From Terricaulis sp. (GTDB lineage Bacteria > Pseudomonadota > Alphaproteobacteria > Caulobacterales > Aquidulcibacteraceae), in the NCBI GenBank assembly GCA_024707365.1, contig JANPZV010000003.1, forward strand, positions 118,866 to 182,865: 64,000 bases of DNA, read 5' to 3'. Every line of letters starts with the position of its first letter. The first letter of the stretch is position 1. Shown here piece by piece: positions 16,132 through 26,064 of this stretch. Below the pieces are notes generated by a model. The model searched no databases, had not been told where the DNA came from, and worked only from the letters and a program-made list of their open reading frames with translations. Made by a program: the position numbers and the translations under genes.

Positions 16132-16185
16132 GGACTTTAAATTCGCCCTCAGTTCGATGGCGGGCGCAGGGCGAATTTAAAGTCC
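16132..16185 (+). terminator. Perfect 18-bp inverted repeat after atpB
   Basis: GGACTTTAAATTCGCCCT (16132-16149) pairs exactly with 16168-16185 around an 18-base loop. It starts 7 bases after the restored atpB stop. There is no T run, so it may end transcription or be a small palindromic repeat. Confidence 0.5.
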
Positions 16186-16240
16186 ATAAGTCCCGACGCT
16201 CTAGCGCTTGAACCGCGCGCTGCGTGTCCCATATGCCCAG

Positions 16241-16289
16241 GCAGAGGACGACCTCCGCTTTTCCATCGCGCCGCCGGGACGACCCGGCG
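16241..16289 (+). promoter_or_regulatory. Guanidine-II (mini-ykkC) riboswitch
   Basis: Two adjacent hairpins with ACGA tetraloops. Hairpin 1 (16241-16258) has GAGG-ACGA-CCTC. Hairpin 2 (16272-16289) has GCCGGG-ACGA-CCCGGC. The linker is 13 bases. Paired stem-loops with ACGR loops that kiss upon binding guanidinium define this class. It ends 15 bases before the start of a Gdx-type exporter, the classical target, and near its ribosome site, so control is probably translational. Confidence 0.85.
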
Positions 16290-16304
16290 ATAGAGGCATC
16301 GTCC

Positions 16305-16613
16305 ATGGCTTGGTTTTACTTGATCGGCGCAGGCGCGCTTGAAATCGTTTGGGCGTATTTCATGAAACGCTCAGAGGCACGTTGCTTGGCCCCCACGATC
16401 GGGGCGATGATCGCCAGCTTCGCTTTATTGTCCGTTTCAATGAGGACGTTGCCGCTCGGCACGGCATATACGATCTGGACCGGCATCGGCGCGGTTGGCG
16501 CCTTTGCGCTGGGAGTGGTGCTGCTCGGGGAGGCGATCACGCCGATGCGCGTGGGCGCGGCCCTGCTCATCGTCGCCGGGATTGTGATGATGAAGCTGTC
16601 GAGCGCTTCCTAA
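16305..16613 (+). CDS. gdx: SMR-family exporter, Gdx/SugE type (guanidinium/H+ antiporter)
   Basis: 102 residues, four membrane helices. The first helix has the conserved Glu (GALEIVWAYFMKRSEA) that binds the cation and protons; helix 3 carries GTAYTIWTGIGAVG, the form found in SugE/Gdx rather than EmrE. The guanidine-II hairpins directly upstream support guanidinium as substrate. Start chosen at MAWFYLIG because the in-frame extension runs through the riboswitch. Confidence 0.9.
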   Translation: MAWFYLIGAGALEIVWAYFMKRSEARCLAPTIGAMIASFALLSVSMRTLPLGTAYTIWTGIGAVGAFALGVVLLGEAITPMRVGAALLIVAGIVMMKLSSAS

Positions 16614-16726
16614 GACCGCCCGTCGTCAGATTATTTCAGACATCTGAGCATTTTCGGATCGGCGGCTTTGGCTCATCGGAAATCCTCCCTTGCCTGACGG
16701 CGAGCGAGCAGAGCGGCTTCGCCTGT

Positions 16727-16756
16727 CATTCACGCGCACGAGAGTGAATGTTGACA
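16727..16756 (+). promoter_or_regulatory. Palindrome and -35-like site ahead of the TonB receptor gene
   Basis: CATTCAC (16727-16733) and GTGAATG (16744-16750) form an inverted repeat next to TTGACA (16751-16756). The -10 position is poor (CTCACT). The placement suggests a regulator site, perhaps for the TetR protein at 22154, which is a guess. Confidence 0.35.
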
Positions 16757-16819
16757 GTGCGCCAATTTGGTGGCTCACTCTGGGGCAAGCGCCGCCGATA
16801 CGAGCGGTGCAAGGGGAGG

Positions 16820-19090
16820 ATGATAATGAGAGCGTTGCTCTTCGCGTCGGCTTGCGCCGCCGCACAACTGGCTTTGTGCCCACCGGCATTTGCGCAAAAT
16901 TCTGGCGATCAAGCGCCTCAGTCCGCGCGCGGGGATACCAATAACGAGATTGTCGTCACCGCCACGCGGCGCGAGGAGCGGCTGCAGGATGTCCCGCTCG
17001 CGATCACGACGTTTTCGCAGGACGAACTCGATGAGAAGGGCATCGTCGGCTATGAAGGGCTCGCGAGCGAAACCCTGGCGTTGTGCTGAACCGGGCCAGC
17101 GCGAACTTCAACAATTTCACCGCGCGCGGCATCGCCACCAACGGCTATGGCGCCAATCTGCAAAGCACTGTGGCGATTTATATCGACGAATTGCCCATTT
17201 CATCGAACGGCAATTCCACGATCCTGGATCCCAGCCTCTACGATGTGCAGCGCATTGAATTTCTACGTGGGCCGCAAGGCACGCTGTTCGGCTCCGGCTC
17301 GCTCGCGGGCGCGCTTCGGATCATCACAAACAGCCCTGATCCGAATGCGTTTGACGCATCATTCTTGGCCGATCTGGGCATGACCGGATCGGATCTGCTG
17401 CGTCAGCGCTATAATGGCATGGTCAATATTCCGCTGGTGCGCGACCATCTGGGCCTGCGTATTGTTGGATTTGTCCGCGACGAAGAGGGCTATATCGACA
17501 ATGTCGGCACCGGCGTTGACAACGCAAACGCCTTTGAAAGCTGGGGCGGCCGCGCCAACCCCTGCTGTGGGAGCCGACAGATCGCCTCTCGGTTCAGCTG
17601 CGCTACACAAAAGAAGTAAGCGAGCCGCAAGATGCGTCGCTTGAAAATCCCTCGCGCGGCCAGGATGTGCGACTGACCGATCGGCCAGATCGCTTTCAGG
17701 GCGATATGGAGACGCGCAACATCACGATCGGCTACCAGTTCAACGGCGCGAGCCTCACCAGCTCGTCCACCTGGACCGATTATGCCGCGCTGTTTTACGT
17801 CGATCTCGCCGGCACCTATGCGCAGGCGTTCCCGTTCGCACTCGATGCGGATGCCTGGGATGAGGTGTTCGTCCAGGAAGCGCGCTTGGTCTCCGATCCG
17901 GGCGGGCGGTTCGATTGGGTGCTGGGCGGCTTCTATTATGAGCGCCAGCGCGATGTGGATTACAACTATCGTTCGCGCCAGGATTTCCTCACGGCGCGCG
18001 GCATCACCGGCCTGCCGGACGAATATTATTCGCGCTCGCGCGCCTATGCGATCTCGCATGAGAAGGCGGTGTTCGGCGAATTGACCTATCGCTTCACCGA
18101 AGATCTGTGGACGACGGTGGGGCTTCGCTACGGCAGCACTGACGCGCAGGGCTTTCAAGCGGCCGGCGGATACACCAGCAACTATCTTACCTATGCGTTT
18201 TTCGGGCTTTCCGGCCCGGTGACGATCACGCCTGTTGCTGCGGCCACCGGCGTCAAGGTGGAAGAGGATGGGCTGTCCTATCGCGTCAGCCTTTCCTGGC
18301 GGCCGACGCCTTCGCTGACAACTTACGGGGCTATCGCCACCGGCTTCCGCGGCCCGTTGGTGAATGCGCGCGCAGGGCTCGTCAGCGCGATCAATCCTTC
18401 CGACATCATCATCCCCAACGGCGCCGCTTCCGATGAGCTGATCAGCTACGAAGTCGGCATGAAGGGGCGCTGGTTCGACAATCGCTTCTCCACCAACCTT
18501 GCGTTCTATTACATCGATTGGAACGACATTCAGGTTCAGGCCAATCGGGTGTCCGATGCGGTGCAATTCGCCACCAATATCGGCGGCGCTGTCAGTCGTG
18601 GCGTGGAATTGGAGCTTGGCTACTTCGTAACAGACAAGTTTTCGATTTTCTTCAACGGCTCGTTCAACGACGCCGAGGTGGATCTGCTGACGGCGCAGGA
18701 AGCGGCGATTTCGGGAGCGGTTTCAGGCGCGCGCCTGTCGGGGCCGCGCGTGAGCGGTTCGCTGATCTTCAACTATCGTTTCGACGCCTTCGCCAATTCC
18801 ATCGGCAACGCCTCGGTCTCTGTGGTTCATGTGGACGGCTTTCCAAACATGTTCCCCAATGTGCCGGGCCAGCCAGGGGTCGTTTCCCGACCTATGACCA
18901 CACGGACGCCTATACCTACGTGAATGCGAACCTCGCCTTCGGGTTCGAGCATTTCACAATCGGCGCCTATGTGGAGAATGTGTTCGACGACCGTTCGGTC
19001 ACGTATATTCATCCGGAATCCTTTGTTGATGGACGCTACGGCCGCTTGCGCCCGCGCACGATCGGCGTCCGGCTGAAGTACGATTACTGA
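16820..19090 (+). CDS. TonB-dependent outer-membrane receptor (three frame breaks)
   Basis: About 757 residues restored. Signal peptide MRALLFASACAAAQLALC...AFAQ, then TonB box NEIVVTATRREERLQDVPLA, plug domain (YIDELPISSN, VQRIEFLRGPQGTLFGSGSL) and a 22-strand-type barrel ending in IGVRLKYDY with a terminal aromatic. Frame breaks near 17073, 17555 and 18880 each fit a lost C in a C run. It would import a bulky substrate using TonB energy. Its stop overlaps the start of the MFS gene, so uptake across both membranes appears coordinated. Confidence 0.88.
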
Positions 19091-20409
19091 TGCAAGCCTC
19101 GTCGTCTGTCTCGACAAGCCCGGCCGCGCCATACGCGCGGCCGGGCGCGCGCGCCTGGACCGCGCTGGCCATCCTTTGTTTTGTCTATGTCCTGAACTTT
19201 CTTGACCGCCAATTGCTGTCGATCTTGGCAAAGCCCATTCAGGATGAGCTCGGCGTCACCGACACCCAACTCGGCCTGCTCGGGGGGCTCTATTTCGCGG
19301 CCTTCTATTGCATTTTGGCGATCCCCGTCGGCTGGTTGGCGGACCGCACCAATCGCGTGCGCGTGCTTTCGCTTGCGTGCGGATTGTGGAGCGCGGCGAC
19401 AGCTGCGTGCGGGCTGGCGCAGACTTACCCGCAATTGGCCATCGCGCGGATGACGGTGGGCGTCGGCGAGGCGGGCGGGGTTCCGCCGTCCTACGCGATC
19501 ATCTCCGATTATTTTCCGCCCGGCATGCGCGGCACGGCGCTTGGGCTTTACAATTTCGGCCCGCCGATTGGGCAAGCGCTTGGCGTTGCGTTTGGCGCGG
19601 CGGTGGCCGCCAGTTTTTCCTGGCGATCGGCGTTCATCACCATCGGCATCATCGGCGTGTTCACGGCGCTGATCGTGTGGCTGTTCGTGAAGGAGCCCAA
19701 ACGCGGCGGACTTGACGTTGCGCCCGCCGGCGCGGATGCGGCGGCAAAGCCGGCGCCTGCCGGGTTCTGGAAAACGGTTGCCGATTTTTTCGCCAATCCT
19801 GTGCTGTTGCGTATGTCGGTCGCTTGTGCGGCGACGCAATTTGTCACCTACGGCATCCTCAATTTCACCGTGCTTTTGCTCATGCGCGAGAAGGGCATGA
19901 CCCTTGAGCAGGTGGCGATTTATTACGCGCTCTTGATTGGCTTTGGCACTGTGGCCGGCATGTTCGCCTCGGGGCGGCTGATTGATCATTTCGCACGCCG
20001 CAGCAAGCAGGCCTATGCGTGGATTCCCGCGATTGGGCTGATCCTGGCGGTGCCGTTTTTCATCGGCTTTGTGTGGGCGCCGCGTTGGGAGCTGGCGCTT
20101 CTGTTCCTGATTTTGCCGACGGCGTTCAATTACTTTTATCTCTCGCCAGCCGTGACGTTGGTGCAGGAGGAAGTGCGCCCCGATCAACGCGTGCTCAGCG
20201 GGGCGCTCTTGTTGCTGGTGATGAATCTTGTCGGGCTTGGCTTTGGCCCCACATTCGTCGGGTTGATGAGCGATTATTTCCGGCCGACCAACCCGGAGAA
20301 CTCGCTGCAGCTTGCCTTCTACTGCCTGGTTCCTTTCTACATTGTGGCGGTGCTGTTCTTCGCTTGGCTCGCCCGCGCCATCAAACGCCAGACCGGAGCT
20401 TCGACATGA
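19090..20409 (+). CDS. MFS transporter, spinster-like
   Basis: 439 residues, twelve predicted helices, intact. The N-terminal FVYVLNFLDRQLLSILAKPI and the loop GWLADRTNRVRVL are MFS signatures; the GVGEAGGVPPSYAIISDYFP motif is typical of the spinster-like branch common near TonB receptors in Caulobacterales and sphingomonads. Starts inside the receptor's stop (TGATG) and overlaps the esterase start. Likely carries the receptor's substrate or its product across the inner membrane. Confidence 0.85.
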   Translation: MQASSSVSTSPAAPYARPGARAWTALAILCFVYVLNFLDRQLLSILAKPIQDELGVTDTQLGLLGGLYFAAFYCILAIPVGWLADRTNRVRVLSLACGLWSAATAACGLAQTYPQLAIARMTVGVGEAGGVPPSYAIISDYFPPGMRGTALGLYNFGPPIGQALGVAFGAAVAASFSWRSAFITIGIIGVFTALIVWLFVKEPKRGGLDVAPAGADAAAKPAPAGFWKTVADFFANPVLLRMSVACAATQFVTYGILNFTVLLLMREKGMTLEQVAIYYALLIGFGTVAGMFASGRLIDHFARRSKQAYAWIPAIGLILAVPFFIGFVWAPRWELALLFLILPTAFNYFYLSPAVTLVQEEVRPDQRVLSGALLLLVMNLVGLGFGPTFVGLMSDYFRPTNPENSLQLAFYCLVPFYIVAVLFFAWLARAIKRQTGAST

Positions 20410-22048
20410 AGGGATGGATCAACGCTGTCGTTGGTTTGTTTGCGCTTTGCTTTGCCGCGCCTGTCGCGGCGCAAGCCGGCCCTGTTGTTTCTGCGCCGGC
20501 GGGCCGGCTGCAAGGCGAAGCCTTGGATGGCGTCAACGTCTTTCGCGGCGTGCCTTATGCGCAGGCGCCGGTGGGGTGGCGGCGCTGGCGGCCGCCTGAG
20601 CCAATGAACGCCTGGCGCGGCGTTCGCGATGCGCGTGAATTCGGCGCGGCCTGCCACCAGCCTGTGGCGCGCGGCGCCAGCATCTATGCCGGTGAGACCC
20701 CGCCGATGAGCGAGGATTGTCTATTCCTCAACATTTGGGCGCCAGCCGACGCGCAAAACGCGCCGGTGTTTTTCTGGATTCACGGCGGTTCGCTTACGGC
20801 CGGCGCCGGCAGCGAGGCGATGTATGACGGCGCGCGCATGGCGCGTGAGGGGATCATTGTCGTCACCATCAATTATCGGCTGGGTGCGCTTGGGTATCTC
20901 GCCCATCCCGAGCTTAGCGCCGAGTCCCGGCAACGCGTTTCGGGCAATTACGGTTTGCTTGATCAGATCGAGGCGTTGCGCTGGGTTCAGCGCAATATCG
21001 GCGCTTTTGGCGGCGATTCCGCGAATGTGACCATCGCAGGAGAATCCGCCGGCGGCTTGAGCGTGATGTATCTGATGGCCGCGCCCGATGCGCGCGGCTT
21101 ATTTCATCGTGCGATCGCGCAGAGCGCTTACATGGTCACCGCGCCGATGCTGCGCGATAATATTTACGCCAATTTCCCGCCAGCGGAGGCTATCGGCGTT
21201 TGGGTGGCCGGCCAGTTGGGCGCATCCAATTTGCGCGCGCTGCGAACGATGAGCGCCGAGGCGATCACGAACGGCCTTGCCGGCTCCGGCTATTTCCCGT
21301 TCCCGAATATTGATGGACGTGTGCTGCCGCGCCAATTGGTGGATGTGTTCGATCGGGGTGAGCAGGCGCCGGCGCCGATCCTTGCCGGTTTCAATGAGGG
21401 GGAAATTCGCTCGCTGAGATTCCTGCTGCCGCAGCCGCCAGCCGACGCGGAAACCTATGAGGCGGAGAGATCTGCGCCCGCTATGGCGATCTCGCCGAGG
21501 CCTTTTTGGCGCGGTATCCAAGCGACAATATTGCCGAGAGCATGCTCGCGACGACGCGTGACGCGATGTATGGCTGGACCGCCGAGCGCCTGGTGCGCCG
21601 GCAGACGGCGCTTGGCGCGCCATCGTTTTTATACTTTTTCGATCATGGCTATCGGGCCATGGACGATGCGCATTTGCACGCTTTTCACGCGGCGGAAATT
21701 CCTTATGTGTTTGGCAATCTAACCGCCACGCCGCCGCGTTGGCCGGCCATCCCCGACACCCCGGAAGAGGCGGCGCTGTCTGATGCGATGTTGCGCTATT
21801 GGGTGAGTTTCGCCCGGGACGGCGCACCCAGCGCGCCTGGCGCTGCGCAATGGCGCCCCTACGGCGCCGAGCGCGCCTATATGGCTTTTGACGGCGCGCC
21901 CCAGGCGCGCGCTGATTTGGCGCCAGGGACTTATGGCCTGCACGAAGCGGTGGTATGCCGCCGCCGTGTGAAGGGGGGGCTGGCTTGGAACTGGAATATC
22001 GGCCTTGCCGCCCCGCCTATTCCGCCGCAGGCCGCGCCATGTTCTTGA
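20406..22048 (+). CDS. Secreted type-B carboxylesterase 1 (one frame break)
   Basis: About 547 residues with a signal peptide (INAVVGLFALCFAAPVAAQA). Alpha/beta hydrolase of the carboxylesterase B family: VFRGVPYAQAPVG, SEDCLFLNIWAP, oxyanion site WIHGGSL, nucleophile elbow GESAGG, acid in FNEGEIRS and catalytic His in FHAAEIPYVFG. The frame breaks near 21467 and resumes ARYGDLAEAFLARYP. It would hydrolyse ester bonds in the periplasm, before or after MFS transport. Overlaps the MFS stop. Confidence 0.88.
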
Positions 22049-22153
22049 GCGCTGGCATGGCGGGGCGGCGGCGTTGCAGCGTGCGGCGATCAGCCGTGTT
22101 CGCTTGTATCGTGCCGGTGCGCTACGTTTAGAAAGAACGAGATCGAGGGAAAG

Positions 22154-22914
22154 ATGCCGGCCAAATCAGGGGCGAAGCGGGCGATTGAGCCGGCGAAAGC
22201 CAAGGTGCGCAAGGCTAAGGGCGCGGCAAAGCAGAGCCAGCGTCCGAGCACCAAGGTTCAGCAGCGCGAAGAGATGATGGAACAGATCCTCGACGCCGCC
22301 GAGTATCTGTTTTCACGCAACGGATTGCATGGCGTGACGCTGAAGGATGTCGCCCATCGCGTGGGCGTGCATCATACGCTGCTGAATTATTATTTCACGG
22401 ACAAAGAGCGCTTGTTCGACGAGGTGATCGCGCGCCGCGCCGGCGTCACCAGTTCACGCCGGATGGCCGCGCTTGACGCCTATGACGCCGCCACCAAGGG
22501 CAAGCCGACTGTTGAAGGCGCGCTGCGCGCTTTTCTTGACACCGACCTCGATCTCTATGGCCAGGGCGGGGAGAATTGGAAGAATTACGGCGCGCTCGGC
22601 GCTTGGGTTTCAAACACCCCTTACGGCGCCAAGCTGATGGATCTGCATTTCGATCCGGTCGTCATGCGCCTGATCGGGCTGATCAAGAAGGCGCTGCCTG
22701 ATTGCCCTGAAGAAGATTTGTTTTGGGGGTATCACTTTGTCACCGGCGCGTTGATGCTCACGCTCGCCCGCACCGGCCGTATCGACACGCTCTCGGGCGG
22801 GCTTTGCAAGTCGGATGATTTCGAGGCCGTGAAGCAACGCATGACAGCTTTCATGGCGGCCGGCTTCATGGCGATTTACGAAAAGGCCAAGAAAAAAAGA
22901 AGGCCAAGCGTTAG
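22154..22914 (+). CDS. TetR-family regulator (frame break near the end)
   Basis: About 253 residues. Lysine-rich N terminus, then the helix-turn-helix: AEYLFSRNGLHGVTLKDVAH, RVGVHHTLLNYYFTDKERLF. The C-terminal part is a helical ligand domain. As given, the frame runs on to 23218, antisense to the next gene; adding one A to the A7 run at ~22891 gives the ending KKKKAKR and a TAG at 22912-22914. Probably controls the surrounding uptake/esterase genes. Confidence 0.82.
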
Positions 22915-24564
22915 CACGGCGTTGGCGGCTGCGGCGCGCGGCGCACGGCCAAGCCGTGGCGCCATGTCCAGGCTTCACCCGCGTGACGGCGCCGGCATGT
23001 CAGTGCATCGACCAGCTCAAACGCGCCGGGATTCAGCCGCGCGCGCGGCTGTGGCGCGCCTGCGAACAGCATGTAATTGCGCGCCTGCGCATATGCGGGC
23101 CAGTCCGGTGCGCTTGGCGCGCTCGGCGCGCCGCTCGTGGCGAAGCTTGTCCAATAGCCGATCATGGCGTCTGAGAGGCTGGTTTCGCCGGGCTCATCGG
23201 GCACGGGCGGCCAATTGACGGGGAACGTATCGAGTGCGCCGAATATGTATGGCAGCTCGCTGGCGTGAAACGCACGCAAGCCCGCCTCATCCGCCGCAGG
23301 GTAGGAATGGTCGAAATAATAAAGATAGGCCGGCGCGCCCAGCGCCGTCTGCGCGCGCGCCAAACGCTCGGCGGCCCAGCCTGAGATGCCGTCGCGCGTG
23401 GCGGCATAGATGTCTTCCTGCTGATCTGCGCCGGGGTAAAGCCGCAAGAATTCATCGGCCAAATCGCCGTAGCTCTCGCGGATCGCGCGCACATAGGCGG
23501 CGTGGCTTTCGAGTGGGCGCGGCGCGAGCGCAGGGAAGGTGCGGATCTCGCCGCTGGTGAGGCCAACGAGCACCGGCGCCGGCGCTTGTTCGCCGTGATC
23601 GAGCGTTTCGATCAGCTGGCGCGGCAGCACAGCGCCATCGATGGTCGGGCGCGCACTATAGCCCGCGCGCATTGCCGCTGCGCTCAGCGTTGCGCCATCC
23701 AGGCCGCGCAAGGCGGCAAGGCTCGGCGCGTCCAGCGCGGCGCCCAATTCAATGCCCGCGCTTTCGGCGGAACCGACGCCAAACCGCGTCTCCCGCAAAT
23801 GCGGGACCATCAAAAAATTGGTGCTTTGAATGATGGCTTTGGCGAACAAATCCCGCGCTTGCGGCGCTGCGAGCAGATAAGACGCGCTCAAAGCCCCTGC
23901 TGATTCACCGAAGATGGTGACATTGCCCGGATCACCGCCAAACGCCGCGATATTGCGCTGAATCCAGCGCAGCGCCTCGATCTGATCAAGCAAGCCATAA
24001 TTGCCCGATACGCCAAGCGGGGATTCCGCGCTGAGCTCTGGGTGTGCAAGAAAGCCCAGGACGCCAAGCCGATAATTGATCGATACAAACACAATCCCGC
24101 GCGCGGCCAAGCGCGCGCCGTCATACATCGGCTCGTTGGACGATCCAGACACCAAAGAGCCGCCGTGAATCCAAACCAGCACCGGCGCGCCGCTGGCGTT
24201 CGCGGGCGCCCAGATGTTCAGCGTCAGGCAATCTTCGCTTATGGGGCCGACCTCGTAGGCGTAAACGGATGTCGCCGCCCTCGGCAATTGCACGCAGGCG
24301 GGGCCGAAGGCGCCTGCATCATGCACGCCCCGCCAGGGCGCTTTTTGGCTGAGGCGCACGCCACCGCGCCGCGCCTGTCGGTGGTTCTGCGTAAGGTACG
24401 CCCTTAAAAACATTGAGCGCGCCTTGCGCGCGTCCGGCCAACGCGCCGGCGGGGGCGTGCACGATGACGGCGCCGGCCTCGCGCGCGGGCGATGGTGAGG
24501 CGCAGGCGGCGAGCATCGCCACGCATGACGCCAACGCCGCGAGGGCTTTGTTTGTCTCACGCAT
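22911..24564 (-). CDS. Type-B carboxylesterase 2, lipoprotein (one frame break)
   Basis: About 551 residues. Lipoprotein signal MRETNKALAALASCVAMLAA-C. Family motifs match copy 1: VFKGVPYAEPPTGAARW, SEDCLTLNIWAP, WIHGGSL, GESAGA, and His in FHASELPYIFG. The frame breaks near 24348, where an extra A in AAAAA shifts it between PQPK and APWRGVHDAG. GGGAG lies ahead of the start. It is a diverged paralogue of the enzyme at 20406, on the opposite strand, and its stop overlaps the tetR stop. Confidence 0.87.
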
Positions 24565-24735
24565 GGCTTGCGTCTCCCTGAATTGATTTTGCGTTGCATG
24601 GTGTGGGCGGGCTCTGCTAGCGTCAAGGTTCACTGGCGAGAGAGTGAAGAAAATGCCGCGCAGCCGGCGCCTCGCAGTGGCGAAGATCAGCGGCGAAACA
24701 AAAATAAACGCCGCTGCAGGGGGAGGAAGGCGGCC

Positions 24736-26057
24736 ATGAGCACAGCGCCCGCGCGCGCGCCTGAGGCGATCGGCAAATCCACAGGTGTGAAATCGCCGAT
24801 GAAAGTCGCCCTCACGGCATCCGCGGGCGCGACGATTGAATGGTATGATTTCTTTATCTACGGCGCGGCGGCCGCATTGGTGTTTCCGCAGCTTTTTCTT
24901 TCCGGCTGACCTGCCGCCCTTTGTGGCGCAGATCGCCGCCTTCAGCACCTTCGCGGTGGGCTTCATCGCCAGGCCGCTAGGCGGGGTCGTGTTTGGGCAT
25001 TTCGGTGATCTGATCGGGCGCAAGCACGCGCTTGCCGCCGCGTTGGTGATCATGGGGCTCACCACCGCAGCGATTGGCCTGCTGCCGTCCTATGCGCAAA
25101 TCGGCGCCGCGGCGCCGTTGATGTTGGTGGTGCTGCGTTTCATCCAGGGGCTCGCTATCGGCGGGCAATGGGGCGGGGCGGCGCTCATGGCGATTGAAAG
25201 CGCGCCGGAGAACAAGCGCGGTTTTTACGGAAGTTTCGTGCAGATCGGCGTGCCGCTTGGCGTTATCGCCGCAAATGTGGCGTTCTTCGCCGTTGGCGCC
25301 GCGGTTTCGGCCGAGGCGTTTCATGATTGGGGGTGGCGGCTGCCGTTCTTGGCCTCGATCGCGTTGGTGTTTGTTGGCTTTTACGTCCAGTTTCATCTTG
25401 AGGCGCCTGCCGTGCGTCAGGCGGAGGCAAAGCAAGCGCCCGTGCGAAAATCGTCGCCCGTATTGGCGGTGCTGCGGCGGCATTGGCGGGATGTGTTGCT
25501 GGCGGGGCGCCTTCATCGCCAACAATACCTGCTTTTATGTCGCCATTACTTACGTGGTCGCTTATGGCGTGGCCGATCTTGGCTTCTCGCGGCAGGATCT
25601 GCTGGCGGCGGTGATGATCGGCAGCGCGTGCATGATCCCGGTGTTGATCGGCTGCGGCGCATTGTCGGATCGGTGGGGGCGAAAAGGAATCTTCATGGCG
25701 GGCGCGGCGCTGACGGGCGTGTGGGCCTTCGCTATTTTTCCGCTGATAGAAACCGGGTCATTCTTCTTCATCACGCTCGCGATTGCTGTGGCGCTTATGC
25801 TGATCAGCTTGATGTACGGCCCGCAGGCTGCGTTGTTCGCCGAATTGTTTCCCCCCGAGGTGCGCTATTCGGGCGCCTCGCTTGGATATCAGATCGGCTC
25901 GGTATTCGGCGGCGGCCTTGCGCCAATCATCGCAACGCTTTTGCTTGCGCATTTCGGGTCAAGCCATGCGATCGCGTTCTATCTCGCGGCAATGTGCGTG
26001 ATTTCGTTCCTTTGCACCTGGTTTCTTGGCGGGCGCGCCGCCCGCGCCGGCAGTTGA
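24736..26057 (+). CDS. MHS-type MFS permease (two frame breaks)
   Basis: About 440 residues. KVALTASAGATIEWYDFFIY is the opening of the metabolite:H+ symporter branch (shikimate, alpha-ketoglutarate, proline/betaine carriers). Further motifs are RPLGGVVFGHFGDLIGRKHA and RFIQGLAIGGQWGGAALM. Breaks lie near 24895 (extra T) and 25508 (extra G). GGAGGAAGG precedes the ATG. A polar small organic acid released by the esterases is a plausible substrate, not shown. Confidence 0.85.
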
Positions 26058-26064
26058 GGCCGCC

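Noticed and set aside
19084..20187. Long minus-strand frame opposite the MFS gene
   Set aside because: Shadow of the intact transporter; composition is Arg/His/Gln-rich without motifs. The same applies to long antisense frames over mrpA, mrpD, glmU and purC.
16820..22048. Direct assignment as a fumonisin degradation cluster
   Set aside because: Receptor, carrier and esterase types match, but the aminotransferase and dehydrogenases expected for that pathway are not seen.
22915..23218. C-terminal extension of the TetR protein
   Set aside because: It is Arg/Ala-rich, antisense to esterase 2, and disappears when one A is added to the A7 run; the corrected ending KKKKAKR is natural.
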